Shown one piece after another: positions 17,455-26,254 of a DNA stretch of 64,000 nucleotides (position 1 is the first letter of the stretch; every line of letters starts with the position of its first letter). This stretch comes from JBKHYJ01 sp046565505 (lineage in GTDB: Bacteria; Acidobacteriota; Blastocatellia; UBA7656): assembly GCA_046565505.1 (NCBI GenBank), contig JBKHYJ010000080.1, positions 136,143 to 200,142 on the forward strand, written 5' to 3'. The notes under the pieces are model-generated. The model made no database searches. It had not been told where the DNA came from and was given only the letters and a program-made list of their open reading frames with translations. The position numbers and the translations under genes are program-made.

Positions 17455-18358
17455 TTTATAAGCTATACAGAGGCTGTCATCACCCTAAAGAGAAACTCCA
17501 GTGGCGTGCTCTTTATCTGATTTCCAATGGCGAACAAGCCTCTCAGGAAGCGCGCCGCGTTGGTCGCAGCAGCCCTGGATGACTAAGCTTGCTCGTCGCT
17601 ACAACCTGAAAGGGCCAGACGCCGTGCCCTATCGGCGCGGCGAGTCTATATAGTGCAAACCGCATCTGGATAAGGTTGCTGCAAAAGAGTTGGATAAGGT
17701 ACTGCATGCGCTTGCGCCTGGTGATGGGCTGTGGACTGCTCGTAAAGTACTCACTTGGATTAAAGGTAAGACCGGCCTGAGTGTCAATTAGACTACCGCC
17801 AAGCGTTTGCTCATGAGACTCGGCTTCACATTGCAACTGCCTCACCCTCAGCATCTCAAGAAGGCTGACCCTTCAGACCGTGAGGCATTCCAAAAAAATT
17901 GGCTCAAATAGTTACTGGCCTGAAAAAAGCATATTTGGATGAAGCAGTTGAAGTGTGCGTAGAGAACGAAGCTAGGCTGGGACCCAAGCCGACACTGCGA
18001 ATGATTTGGACAAAGTGAGGCCAACGCCCGCAAGCGATTATTAATCTACGATATGAATGGTTGTGGGTATACGCGGCGGCGTATCCGGCAAGCAGGCAGG
18101 TATTCCGGGCGATACTGCCGTACTTGGGTGTGGAAAGGAGTTCGTGAGGACGGGGGCAAATGATGCTGATGGATCAAGCGACGGCATATAGGGCAAAGGC
18201 ATTGAAAGTACCAAAGCCGGTCACGATAGAGGGGCTGCCAGCATGCGGCCTTGAGTTAATCCCAACCCAGAGGTTGGGATCCTTGGTAAAAGAAGTAGGG
18301 ACAAACTGGCCGCAGGAGAATTGGATGAGTTGGAGCAGGTAATCCGCGCTCGCTATTA
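17455..18358 (+). pseudogene. Decayed IS630-family transposase
   Basis: Conceptual translation across several stops and frameshifts recovers an IS630/Tc1-like transposase. There is an N-terminal helix-turn-helix region (KEKLQWRALYLISNGEQASQ then EARRVGRSS, frame change, MTKLARRYNLKGPDAVP), then the winged-helix part (LWTARKVLTWIKGKTG and TTAKRLLMRLGFTLQLPHP). The DDE core follows as VENEARLGPKPTLRMIW (first Asp read as Asn), RYEWLWVYAAAYP, and MDQATAYRAKALKVP with the second Asp. The expected third acidic region (usually PELNPAE) reads LELIPTQ. At least five stops or frame changes make it inactive. It is richer in GC than the surrounding gene desert, consistent with foreign origin. Terminal repeats were not recognised. 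Confidence 0.8.
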
Positions 18359-19089
18359 GGGTATTTCAAAGCAGCCTGTGGTGGTTAAGGCATTAACGAG
18401 CTACCATTGATGGCCGACTGTATGAGCCAGCTTACTTTGTTATAAAACTTAGTATGAAATAATATGGATAAGGTTCTCGGATAGAAAAGAAAATTGTTTA
18501 TGACCGCTGATTGATTGATGGCAATATTTGCGTTCCACGTGAAACCAATTCTGATCTATATTTATCTACTTCAAATAGTAGTTAAGGAAGCCTTTATGAC
18601 TACTCCCTTTGATTTTTCAAGTTTCCACGGATGCGGATTGTTAATCTATTGATGCTGGTTTGTGCAAAAATCGTTTAACTGTCGCCCGCTTCTTTCTTCT
18701 TCATCTACAATGCTGAAACACACTTTTTAAGGAAAAGCTATATACCTTATTCTATATTATTGCGATTACTGTTAATGGACACCTTTTTGTCAAATTGCAA
18801 ATCAGATCGATATGCTATGAAGGTCCACACCAAAAATCGTATAAATGTTGATAAAATGCTGCTTGCACTATTCTAAAACCTTCCGAAAAACATTGGCAAA
18901 GCTTATAATCATATGCTATCTTTTCCGCTTTGATAATTTGCATATTCTGATTATGATAAAAGTATAGTTAGCAATTTAATGCGTAGATTTTCAGTCAGAA
19001 GTCGAATGTCCGATTAAAACGGTTGACAATAACATAGTGTCTTCAGGTCAATAGAGTCTGGCTTACAGACATATAAGGAGAATCTGACA
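18359..19089. other. AT-rich non-coding region between IS remnant and atpD
   Basis: No ORF above background is visible in these 730 bases. They hold a parS-like site at 18531-18546 and, at the right end, the atpD leader with AAGGAG at 19075-19080. TTGACA occurs at 19023-19028, but no good -10 element follows at the usual distance. The function of the remainder is unknown; it belongs to the AT-rich origin region. Confidence 0.5.
18531..18546. promoter_or_regulatory. parS-like ParB-binding site
   Basis: CGTTCCACGTGAAACC matches the parS consensus TGTTNCACGTGAAACA at 13 of the 15 defined positions, with the inner GTT-N-CACGTGAAAC core intact. It lies between parAB and dnaA, the normal location for parS, and in the genome that encodes the matching ParB 2.3 kb away. 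Confidence 0.75.
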
Positions 19090-20580
19090 ATGCAAAATGA
19101 AGGCAAAGTTTTACAGGTCATAGGGCCTGTCGTAGATGTTATTTTTGAAGAAGTTGCATTACCACCTATCTATCAAGCTCTAAGAATAATTAGTGATGGG
19201 TTTGAGGTGCCTGAGCCTATAAATGTTACGGTTGAAGTTCAACAACATTTAGGCGAAGGCCGCTGTAGATGTGTAGCTATGGAACCAACTGAAGGACTTA
19301 TTCGTGGTATGAAAGCAATTGATACAGGCAATCCGATTACTGTTCCAGTCGGTCCTGCGACTTTAGGCAGAGTATTAAATGTAATTGGACAGCCAGTTGA
19401 TAAGCTTGGGCCTATTAAATCAGATACTTCTTATCCTATACATCGTCATGCTCCTGACTTTCAAGATCAGTCGACCGAGCTAGAAATGTTTGTTACTGGC
19501 ATAAAAGTTATCGACCTGCTCGAACCATTTCTGCGAGGAGGTAAAATAGGATTATTTGGTGGCGCAGGGGTAGGAAAAACAGTACTTATAATGGAGTTAA
19601 TAAATAATGTTGCTATGAAACATGGCGGGTTTTCAGTGTTCGGTGGAGTGGGGGAACGAACGCGTGAAGGTAATGATTTAATCCGTGAGATGGTTGAATC
19701 AAAGGTTGTCAATTTTGGTGAATCTTTCTATGAAAACCTCGAAAGTACTGGAAAATTTGACCTTAATCATGTAGATATGAAAGCCGTTGGGAACTCAAAG
19801 GCTTCTTTGGTTTACGGTCAGATGACAGAGCCGCCAGGAGCCCGACTTAGAGTGGCTTTAACTGCGTTAACCGTGGCTGAATACTTTCGTGACGAAGTTG
19901 GTACCGACGTTCTATTGTTCGTAGATAATATTTTTCGGTTTACGCAAGCGGGGTCCGAGGTGTCGGCATTGCTCGGGCGAATGCCCTCTGCTGTAGGCTA
20001 CCAGCCCACACTCGCAACCGAAATGGGGGAACTTCAAGAAAGAATCACTTCGACAAAAAAAGGCTCTATTACATCAGTACAGGCGATCTACGTTCCTGCG
20101 GACGATTATACTGATCCAGCTCCGGCAACTACATTCGCTCATTTAGATGCTGTTACAGCTTTGTCCCGGCAAATTTCTGAGCTAGGGATATATCCTGCAG
20201 TTGACCCGCTGGCTTCAACTTCACGCATACTTGATCCACGAATAGTAGGTCAGGAGCATTATACGGTTGCCCAGGAAGTAAAACGCATATTGCAGCGGTA
20301 TAAAGACTTACAGGACATAATCGCTATTCTTGGCATAGATGAATTGTCAGAGGAGGATAAGCTTACAGTCGCACGCGCCCGTAAGATTCAGCGATTCTTA
20401 TCCCAACCATTTCATGTGGCTGAGCAATTTACGGGTCTACAAGGCAAGTTCGTTCCTCTTGAGGATACTGTGCGTAGCTTCAAGGAATTGATTTCCGGAA
20501 AGTACGACGATCTGCCAGAACAAGCATTCTATATGGTCGGTGGTATTGAAGAGGCCATAGAACGAGCCCGAACAATGTAA
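19090..20580 (+). CDS. atpD: F-type ATP synthase subunit beta
   Basis: A 496-residue catalytic subunit of F1-ATPase, which makes or hydrolyses ATP at the membrane-associated rotary enzyme. Walker A is GGAGVGKTVLI (around residue 155), the catalytic Glu lies in VGERTREGNDL, and Walker B in DVLLFVDNIFRFTQAG. The beta signature PAPATTFAHLDAVTAL and the DELSEEDKLTV segment near the C-terminus are present. The start is backed by AAGGAG. It is accompanied only by atpC; genes for a, c, b, delta, alpha and gamma are not in this window. The split atpDC arrangement is known from a few phyla. Codon use is AT-rich like its origin-region neighbours. Confidence 0.98.
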   Translation: MQNEGKVLQVIGPVVDVIFEEVALPPIYQALRIISDGFEVPEPINVTVEVQQHLGEGRCRCVAMEPTEGLIRGMKAIDTGNPITVPVGPATLGRVLNVIGQPVDKLGPIKSDTSYPIHRHAPDFQDQSTELEMFVTGIKVIDLLEPFLRGGKIGLFGGAGVGKTVLIMELINNVAMKHGGFSVFGGVGERTREGNDLIREMVESKVVNFGESFYENLESTGKFDLNHVDMKAVGNSKASLVYGQMTEPPGARLRVALTALTVAEYFRDEVGTDVLLFVDNIFRFTQAGSEVSALLGRMPSAVGYQPTLATEMGELQERITSTKKGSITSVQAIYVPADDYTDPAPATTFAHLDAVTALSRQISELGIYPAVDPLASTSRILDPRIVGQEHYTVAQEVKRILQRYKDLQDIIAILGIDELSEEDKLTVARARKIQRFLSQPFHVAEQFTGLQGKFVPLEDTVRSFKELISGKYDDLPEQAFYMVGGIEEAIERARTM

Positions 20581-20805
20581 GTTTGATTAGATTCAAAAGG
20601 TAGCAAGCAACGAAACCGAATTAAATCAACCATTTCTGTCTGCCGGCATTTTTGTCTGCCGGGCTTGAGCAGTAGTGGTTAACAGCAAAAATGGTTGAAA
20701 CTAATTGTCTGAGGTCTTATCAACTAATTGGTATGCCTGCTGTCTTTCGATAGTCTTAAATAATGGTCGTATCTCTTCATAACGTAGTCAGGAGGAGTTA
20801 ATCTA

Positions 20806-21222
20806 ATGCCTGATAGAATACATTTAGAAGTTATCACTCCAGAACGCTTGGTTTTCAGGGCGGAGGTGGAAAGCGTGGAAGTTCCAGGCCTAGATGGGGA
20901 ATTAGGTATTCTCCCCGGTCATACTGAACTCGTATCACAGTTAAAGCCAGCCGGTCTTTTAACTTATCACCAAGGAGACCAAAAAGGCGAAATCGCTATT
21001 AGTGAAGGATTGGTAGAAGTAAATTCTGACCGAGTAACCGTACTTGCAAACAGAGCCACTCGCCCTGAGGACATAGATTTAGCACGAACTTTAGAACTTA
21101 AGAATATAGCTGAACGACAACTGCAAAAAGCACTTTCAGATCCTGAAATAGATATTGTTCGGGCCACAGTAGAGCTTGAGCGAGCATCATTAGAACTCCA
21201 ACTGCTGGAAAAATCTCGTTAG
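20806..21222 (+). CDS. atpC: F-type ATP synthase subunit epsilon
   Basis: A 138-residue epsilon subunit that links the rotor to F1 and can inhibit ATP hydrolysis. The N-terminal beta-sandwich (IHLEVITPERLVFRAEVESV, then PGLDGELGILPGHTELVS) is typical, and the C-terminal helical hairpin follows (DLARTLELKNIAERQLQKAL). AGGAGG lies upstream of the ATG. A 225-base spacer separates it from atpD, unusually long for this gene pair. That spacer contains a short direct repeat (GTCTGCCGG twice around 20637-20661) but no convincing terminator or promoter, so co-transcription remains likely but not certain. Confidence 0.95.
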   Translation: MPDRIHLEVITPERLVFRAEVESVEVPGLDGELGILPGHTELVSQLKPAGLLTYHQGDQKGEIAISEGLVEVNSDRVTVLANRATRPEDIDLARTLELKNIAERQLQKALSDPEIDIVRATVELERASLELQLLEKSR

Positions 21223-21520
21223 CTTCCAGACCTGTATTATTTGAATTTTTGCTCTCCAATTTCTTCCCAATTGCCAGTCAAAGATATAATTGAAATTGTT
21301 GTAAGAGATGTGATAATGTTCCCTAGTTTCAATGCAGTGTCAATGATAGCAGAATATTAAATTAGTAATCGTGATTACGTCTACATTAAATTTAGAGGAC
21401 CTATTTTAAGTTGCAGCGCATAAATTTCAGTGAGATTATTCAACGGGAACAGGTCCTAATTTCTTATAGTTATGATACGCAAGATTCTGTAGTATTACTT
21501 TACGGATTGGTGATTCTTAA

Positions 21521-22915
21521 GTGACCACATCTAAGATGCAGATTGATTTATTATCTTCAATACTCTCCGCTATTTCAAAGAGAGTGAATCACCAGAGTTT
21601 TAACACATGGTTTAAGCCGATCTCATTTGCAACTAGGGATGAGTCAACAATTTATCTCCGGGTCCCAAATGAGATCTTTCGTGATTGGATAACAAGTAAT
21701 TATTTTGACGTGATAGAAGAGTCATTGGAAGAGTTGAGCCTGGATGCGTATAATTTAAGGTTTTTAGTTGAAGAACAACAGATATCAAACCGCAGTATAA
21801 ATACAGAAGTTCAAGCTAAACCAGCTAAACAGTTGACAGTTCATACTCAAGAGCTGAGCAATTTCGGCATCGCGAGAATGATTGAGATCGAGCCTATCGA
21901 ACTCCCGCTTAACCCCAAATATACATTTGACACGTTTGTTGTAGGATCCTGTAATCAGTTCGCACACGCTGCCGCGCTCGCAGTAGTCGATATGCCGTCT
22001 AAAACTTACAATCCATTATATATTTATGGAGGGGTAGGTTTAGGAAAAACACACTTAATGCATGCCATCGGTCATTTAATAAAGGTAAGGAATAATAATT
22101 TACGTTTAACATACATTTCTTCAGAAAAATTCATGAATGAATTAATAAACGCTATTCGATATGATAAGACAATTACGTTTAGGGAAAAATACCGAAATAT
22201 TGACGTTTTGCTAATGGATGATATTCAATTCCTGGCCGGTAAAGAGCGAACGCAAGAAGAATTCTTTCATACATTTAATGCCTTATATGACGCACAGAAG
22301 CAAATAGTTATATCTAGTGATTGCCCGCCCAGGGAAATTCCTACATTGGAAGAGAGACTTCATTCCAGATTTGAATGGGGACTGATAGCAGATATACAAC
22401 CCCCTGACCTTGAAACTAAAGTCGCCATCCTCAAAAGAAAAGCAGAAATAGAGAAAATTGACCTGCCGGATAATGTCGCATTGTTTATAGCTAGTAAAAT
22501 TAAGTCTAATATTAGAGAATTAGAAGGGTCCTTAGTTCGACTCGTCGCATATGCGTCGTTGAAGGGGCTTTCGATTGGTTTGGATCTGGCTCAAGAGGTA
22601 CTCAAAAATATAATAGATGAGGAAACCGAAGGCATTTCGATTGAGTTGATTCAAAAAACAGTAGCTGGCCATTACGGACTTAAAGTAGGAGACCTAAAAT
22701 CAAAGAATAATTCAAGAAGCATAGCCGTTCCTAGGCAGGTCGCCATGTATTTATGTAAGACCCTTACAAGAGCTAGTTTACCTGAGATAGGTCGAGAATT
22801 TGGAGGAAAGCATCATACGACCGTTTTGCATAGCGTCAATAAAATTTCCGATTTATACGAGAAAGAAATGGTTTTCCACAGGCTTATCAACAACTTAATT
22901 GCTGATTTAAAATGA
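21521..22915 (+). CDS. dnaA: Chromosomal replication initiator DnaA
   Basis: A 464-residue AAA+ initiator that binds DnaA boxes and melts oriC. Domain I is residues 1 to about 85, followed by a short linker. The AAA+ core has Walker A GGVGLGKTHLMHAIGH (about residue 170), Walker B VLLMDDIQFLAGKERTQEEF, and sensor motif ISSDCPPREIP. Domain IV ends with the DNA-binding signature GGKHHTTVLHSV. A GTG start at 21521 is used; an ATG five codons later is the alternative, and neither has a strong ribosome site. The preceding 298-base gap is AT-rich with no clear feature. oriC follows directly, then dnaN. AT-rich codon use matches atpD and parA. Confidence 0.98.
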   Translation: MTTSKMQIDLLSSILSAISKRVNHQSFNTWFKPISFATRDESTIYLRVPNEIFRDWITSNYFDVIEESLEELSLDAYNLRFLVEEQQISNRSINTEVQAKPAKQLTVHTQELSNFGIARMIEIEPIELPLNPKYTFDTFVVGSCNQFAHAAALAVVDMPSKTYNPLYIYGGVGLGKTHLMHAIGHLIKVRNNNLRLTYISSEKFMNELINAIRYDKTITFREKYRNIDVLLMDDIQFLAGKERTQEEFFHTFNALYDAQKQIVISSDCPPREIPTLEERLHSRFEWGLIADIQPPDLETKVAILKRKAEIEKIDLPDNVALFIASKIKSNIRELEGSLVRLVAYASLKGLSIGLDLAQEVLKNIIDEETEGISIELIQKTVAGHYGLKVGDLKSKNNSRSIAVPRQVAMYLCKTLTRASLPEIGREFGGKHHTTVLHSVNKISDLYEKEMVFHRLINNLIADLK

Positions 22916-23190
22916 ATTATACTACTTTTCCACATCTATATCCTGTGGAGCCTCTGTGGAACCTGTTGAAAAGTGTTGAGGTTTAATGATGGATCCACAG
23001 ATGATAGATTTTTTACACAGGTTTTACACAGGTTTTTTCACATAGAATAATCGGGATTTAGGTTGTATTTTCAACAAGATAAGTATAAGGATCCACTTTT
23101 CCACAGGACCTACTACTACTACTAGATATAATTATAGTTTTGATATTCTTAGTAATAGTAAAAAGGCAAATCTTAACTTAGAGGTGTCTG
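22916..23190. other. Chromosomal replication origin (oriC)
   Basis: The dnaA-dnaN gap contains many DnaA-box-like sites: TTTTCCACA (22926-22934), TGTGGA in reverse orientation at 22944-22949 and 22955-22960, ATCCACA (22993-22999), TTTTACACA (23011-23019 and 23022-23030), TTTTTCACA (23034-23042) and TTTTCCACA (23097-23105). The last box is followed by GG, a DnaA-trio run and an AT-rich stretch (about 23125-23175), the order of a Bacillus-like basal unwinding system. Unwinding would proceed toward dnaN. Confidence 0.9.
23110..23125 (+). promoter_or_regulatory. DnaA-trio array within oriC
   Basis: CTACTACTACTACTAG gives five consecutive 3'-GAT-5' trinucleotides on the complementary strand, starting four bases after the last DnaA box. 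In the established model DnaA extends from the box onto these trios and separates the strands. Five uninterrupted GAT trios is an unusually regular example. Confidence 0.8.
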
Positions 23191-24312
23191 ATGCGATTTA
23201 GTCTAAACAAAACCACGCTTTTGAGAGAACTCAACTTACTCCAAGGAGTTGTCGAAAAAAAGAATACTATTCCAATATTATCAAACGTTCTCATTGAGAC
23301 CTTTGGCGAGTCCTTGATTTCATTAGTCGCTACTGACTTGGATGTCTCGCTCCAAACCGAATGCGCCGCCGATGTTTCTCATCCAGGAGCTTTAGTTCTA
23401 CAGGCGAGAAAGCTCTTTGACATTGTCCGAAACTTACCGGATTCAGAGATAAACTTTGTTAAAGAGGATAACGACTGGGTGAGAATTATTTGCGGAGCCT
23501 CTGAGTTTAAGATAGTAGGCCAGGCGAAGGAGCATTTTCCGTCCACGCCTCAGTTGAAGCAAGCAGGGTTAGCTATTCCGTCTGTCATTCTGCACGGGCT
23601 AATTAATCGCACGATCTACGCAATCACTCAGGAGGAGTCTCGTTACGCCCTTAATGGCTCGCTCATCATACTATCAGATGGCAAGCTACAAATGGTTGCG
23701 ACCGATGGTCATCGTCTGGCTTTAGCCTCATGTGCTGTCGATCAAACTGCATCTTCAGATCAGGAGGAGCAATTAAGAGTTATTATTCCTAAAAAAGCTT
23801 TATCCGAGTTGTCGAAACTCACAGCAGGGGCAGAAGGGCCGCTTGAGTTTGCGAAGGACGAAAACCATCTGTATTTCAAGCTCGGGCATCGCCAACTAAC
23901 CTCCCGCATGCTCGCAGGACAGTTTCCCAACTACGATTTAGTCTTGCCTAAGAGCAATGACAAAATAATTCCCATGAATACGGATAAGATCACGCAGGCT
24001 ATCAGGAGAGCCGCTTTGATGGCCGACGAGAGGAGCCACGGGGTGAAGTTTGATCTCAGTAACGGGAAATTGAATATCACTTCACAGAGCGCCGACGTTG
24101 GCGAAGCCAGGGAAACAATCCCTGTCGACTATAGCGGTGATAGCATGAACATAGGGTTTAATGCTCAGTACTTATTAGAATTCCTAGGGGTGGTAGGCAC
24201 GGACGAGATAGTTTTTGAGTTCAAGGACGAGCAGAGTCCTGCCCTGATGAAGCCCTCAGGGGATGGGCAGTATGATTACCGGTACGTAGTTATGCCGATG
24301 CGATTGCTCTGA
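23191..24312 (+). CDS. dnaN: DNA polymerase III subunit beta (sliding clamp)
   Basis: A 373-residue clamp with three repeated domains (about residues 1-120, 130-250 and 255-373) that encircles DNA and tethers the replicative polymerase. Recognisable segments are MRFSLNKTTLLRELN, VEKKNTIPILSNVLIE, MVATDGHRLALA (hydrophobic pocket region) and the C-terminal YRYVVMPMRLL, which forms part of the partner-binding groove. GAGGTG precedes the ATG. It sits directly beyond oriC in the conserved dnaA-oriC-dnaN order. Its base composition is intermediate between dnaA and the GC-rich genes to the right. Confidence 0.98.
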   Translation: MRFSLNKTTLLRELNLLQGVVEKKNTIPILSNVLIETFGESLISLVATDLDVSLQTECAADVSHPGALVLQARKLFDIVRNLPDSEINFVKEDNDWVRIICGASEFKIVGQAKEHFPSTPQLKQAGLAIPSVILHGLINRTIYAITQEESRYALNGSLIILSDGKLQMVATDGHRLALASCAVDQTASSDQEEQLRVIIPKKALSELSKLTAGAEGPLEFAKDENHLYFKLGHRQLTSRMLAGQFPNYDLVLPKSNDKIIPMNTDKITQAIRRAALMADERSHGVKFDLSNGKLNITSQSADVGEARETIPVDYSGDSMNIGFNAQYLLEFLGVVGTDEIVFEFKDEQSPALMKPSGDGQYDYRYVVMPMRLL

Positions 24313-24361
24313 GCTAGTTCGTCCATTCCCGATAGGCGGATACCAGTATATACTTAGACCT

Positions 24362-25069
24362 ATGCCCAATATCAACGGCAAGCGAATTCTCGTAGTAGAT
24401 GACAATAAATCCATCCGCACGATGGTCGCCGACTACCTCAAAGGAAAGGGGTACGATGTCGTTGAGGCCACCGACGGCATACAGGGGTTAGACAAGGGCC
24501 TTTCTTCAGCACCCAATATCATAATACTCGACGTTGTAATGCCCGGGATAGACGGCTTCAAGCTGTGTCAGCTGCTCCGGGAGAAGGGCGTAAAAACTCC
24601 TATAATAATGCTGACCGAAAAGGCCACCATCGAAGATAAGGTCACAGGCTTCTCGTTCGGGGCTGATGATTATCTTGCCAAGCCATTCAGCCCGCTTGAA
24701 CTGGAGCTTAGAATTCAGGCGCTGCTCAGGAGGGCCTCCGGGGAGGCTCAGCAGTTGGAGCAGAAGGTGTTGAGGCATGGGGACCTCGAAATTGATTTAG
24801 AGCGTCACAACGTGAAGGTGGATGGCAAGGACATACCTCTCACGCCCATCGAATTCAACATACTCAAGCTGTTAGCCTCTACGCCTGGCTACGTATACTC
24901 GCGGCAGGACCTGCTGAGCGTCATCTGGGATACTGCCTACGAGGGCTATAAACGGAATATAGACCCGCATGTAAATAGGCTTAGAACCAAGGTGGAAGAG
25001 AATCCCAAAAAGCCCAAATATATTCTTACCGTTTGGGGGGTGGGATACAAATTCAACGAAAGCCTGTAG
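24362..25069 (+). CDS. OmpR/PhoB-family response regulator (orphan)
   Basis: A 235-residue two-domain regulator. The receiver has the acidic pair in ILVVDDNKS, the phospho-accepting Asp in IIILDVVMPG, a Thr in IMLTEKA and the Lys in YLAKPFS. The C-terminal winged helix (LTPIEFNILKLLAS and the recognition part RNIDPHVNRLRTKVE) matches OmpR-type DNA binding. No histidine kinase lies nearby, so the partner is encoded elsewhere. There is no ribosome site before the ATG. A TATACT element (24349-24354) ends seven bases ahead of it, suggesting a leaderless transcript. It follows dnaN by 49 bases, which may link it to origin-proximal expression, but no target can be inferred. Confidence 0.93.
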   Translation: MPNINGKRILVVDDNKSIRTMVADYLKGKGYDVVEATDGIQGLDKGLSSAPNIIILDVVMPGIDGFKLCQLLREKGVKTPIIMLTEKATIEDKVTGFSFGADDYLAKPFSPLELELRIQALLRRASGEAQQLEQKVLRHGDLEIDLERHNVKVDGKDIPLTPIEFNILKLLASTPGYVYSRQDLLSVIWDTAYEGYKRNIDPHVNRLRTKVEENPKKPKYILTVWGVGYKFNESL

Positions 25070-25460
25070 AAGGAAACACGCCCGCACATAACTCCTCATG
25101 CAAATGAATATATCTTTGAAAAGCGGGACCTCGGTCGAGAGGAAATTTCCGCCGGAGAGACTCTCCGTCCAGGGGCGACGCCGTGATTCAAGCCCGGCGC
25201 GATATTGCTAGATAGCTGCCCGCACTCGACTACATTTAGCGATTTCGCGGTGTATCCCACCTGCCGCTATTCTGGCATCGCCGGGGAAATCTTCTATCAT
25301 GGAAAACGCGCCTGCGAGCCGGCGGGCCAAGCCGCTCTCATTAACCCCTATCGAAACCCGGCCTGTGAATGGGCAGGCATTGAGATAATTCGTCACTTTA
25401 TCCGCTGCGGAGGCGTAACCTGCTTTCTGTAAATTCGCGGAACCATGTGGTAGAAAATTC
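25070..25460. other. Intergenic region between response regulator and endonuclease III
   Basis: About 390 bases in which composition shifts from the AT-rich origin block to the GC-rich right arm. I see no convincing ORF; a 97-codon minus-strand reading overlaps the downstream gene and has no ribosome site. No tRNA fold or repeat was found. Confidence 0.4.
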
Positions 25461-26174
25461 ATGATGCCAATTACTACTCTAACCGCCGCCGCCGGGGACA
25501 TTTCTTATATCATCCAGAATCTCAAGGCCGTCTATGGCGTCCCAGAATGTGAGCGTGGGCTTGACCCGCTCGACGTCTTAATCCAAACGATCCTCTCGCA
25601 ATCGACTACGAATGTAAACAGCGACCGCGCCTTTGAAAACCTCAAGCGGCGGTTCCCTACATGGGAGCAGGCGCGACGGGCGCGCGTGACCTCTATCGAA
25701 TCGGCAATACGGTCTGGAGGACTCGCTCACCAGAAGTCCATAAGGATCAAACGCCTGCTTAATGAAATCTATGAAAGGCGCGGCTCGCTCGACCTCTCGT
25801 TCCTGTCGACCGCGCCGCTCGAAGAGGCTGTAGAGTTCCTCGCGAGCTTTAAAGGCGTCGGGCCCAAGACGGTCGCATGTACGCTGCTGTTCGCATGTGA
25901 CCGCCCCATCTTTCCGATAGACACACACATCTTCCGAATAGCCCGCCGGGTGGGCCTCATCCCCATGAAGTGCTCCGATGAAGAGGCGCACCGCTTGATG
26001 ACGGCGATGATACCTGATGGCCGCTTCTACGAAGTGCACATTAACATGATTCGCCACGGCAGGAGAGTGTGCCGCCCGCAGCAGCCTCTGTGCGAGCAAT
26101 GCTGTTTGATAGATTATTGCTCCTACTACGAAAAGCAACCGCAGATGAGTAAAGACGAGTTGGAGTACAGGTAG
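25461..26174 (+). CDS. Endonuclease III-like DNA glycosylase/AP lyase
   Basis: A 237-residue HhH-GPD protein of the base-excision repair family. The helix-hairpin-helix with catalytic Lys reads FKGVGPKTVACTLLF, the catalytic Asp lies in FPIDTHIFRIARR, and the 4Fe-4S cluster Cys are in CRPQQPLCEQCCLIDYC with C-x6-C-x2-C-x5-C spacing. It would excise oxidised pyrimidines and nick the abasic site. The sequence around the hairpin (GVGPKT, not GVGRKT) and the N-terminal DPLDVLIQTILSQSTTN point to the archaeal/deep-branch Nth-like subgroup rather than classical E. coli Nth. Two consecutive ATGs (25461 and 25464) begin the gene; no clear ribosome site is seen. Confidence 0.93.
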   Translation: MMPITTLTAAAGDISYIIQNLKAVYGVPECERGLDPLDVLIQTILSQSTTNVNSDRAFENLKRRFPTWEQARRARVTSIESAIRSGGLAHQKSIRIKRLLNEIYERRGSLDLSFLSTAPLEEAVEFLASFKGVGPKTVACTLLFACDRPIFPIDTHIFRIARRVGLIPMKCSDEEAHRLMTAMIPDGRFYEVHINMIRHGRRVCRPQQPLCEQCCLIDYCSYYEKQPQMSKDELEYR

Positions 26175-26254
26175 CAGGTCTGATCTTCGATGCAGACTAC
26201 TCGCCTTATGACTGATCCCGCGGGCGGTTTGCGGTTCATGTGACTGGTGTCGTT

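Noticed and set aside
17522..18033. Minus-strand open frames in the gene desert
   Set aside because: They lie antisense to the decayed IS630 transposase, whose plus-strand motifs explain the coding-like composition.
19023..19051. TTGACA as the -35 of an atpD promoter
   Set aside because: No acceptable -10 element follows at 16-18 bases, so it is not listed as a promoter.
20637..20661. Short direct repeat between atpD and atpC
   Set aside because: It is only two nine-base copies without stem or further units; it could be chance.
25140..25210. Possible tRNA suggested by a GATTCAAGCC-like T-loop
   Set aside because: No acceptor stem or anticodon arm can be drawn around it.
25208..25501. 97-codon minus-strand frame before endonuclease III
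   Set aside because: It overlaps the start of a well-supported gene, has no ribosome site and shows no family features.
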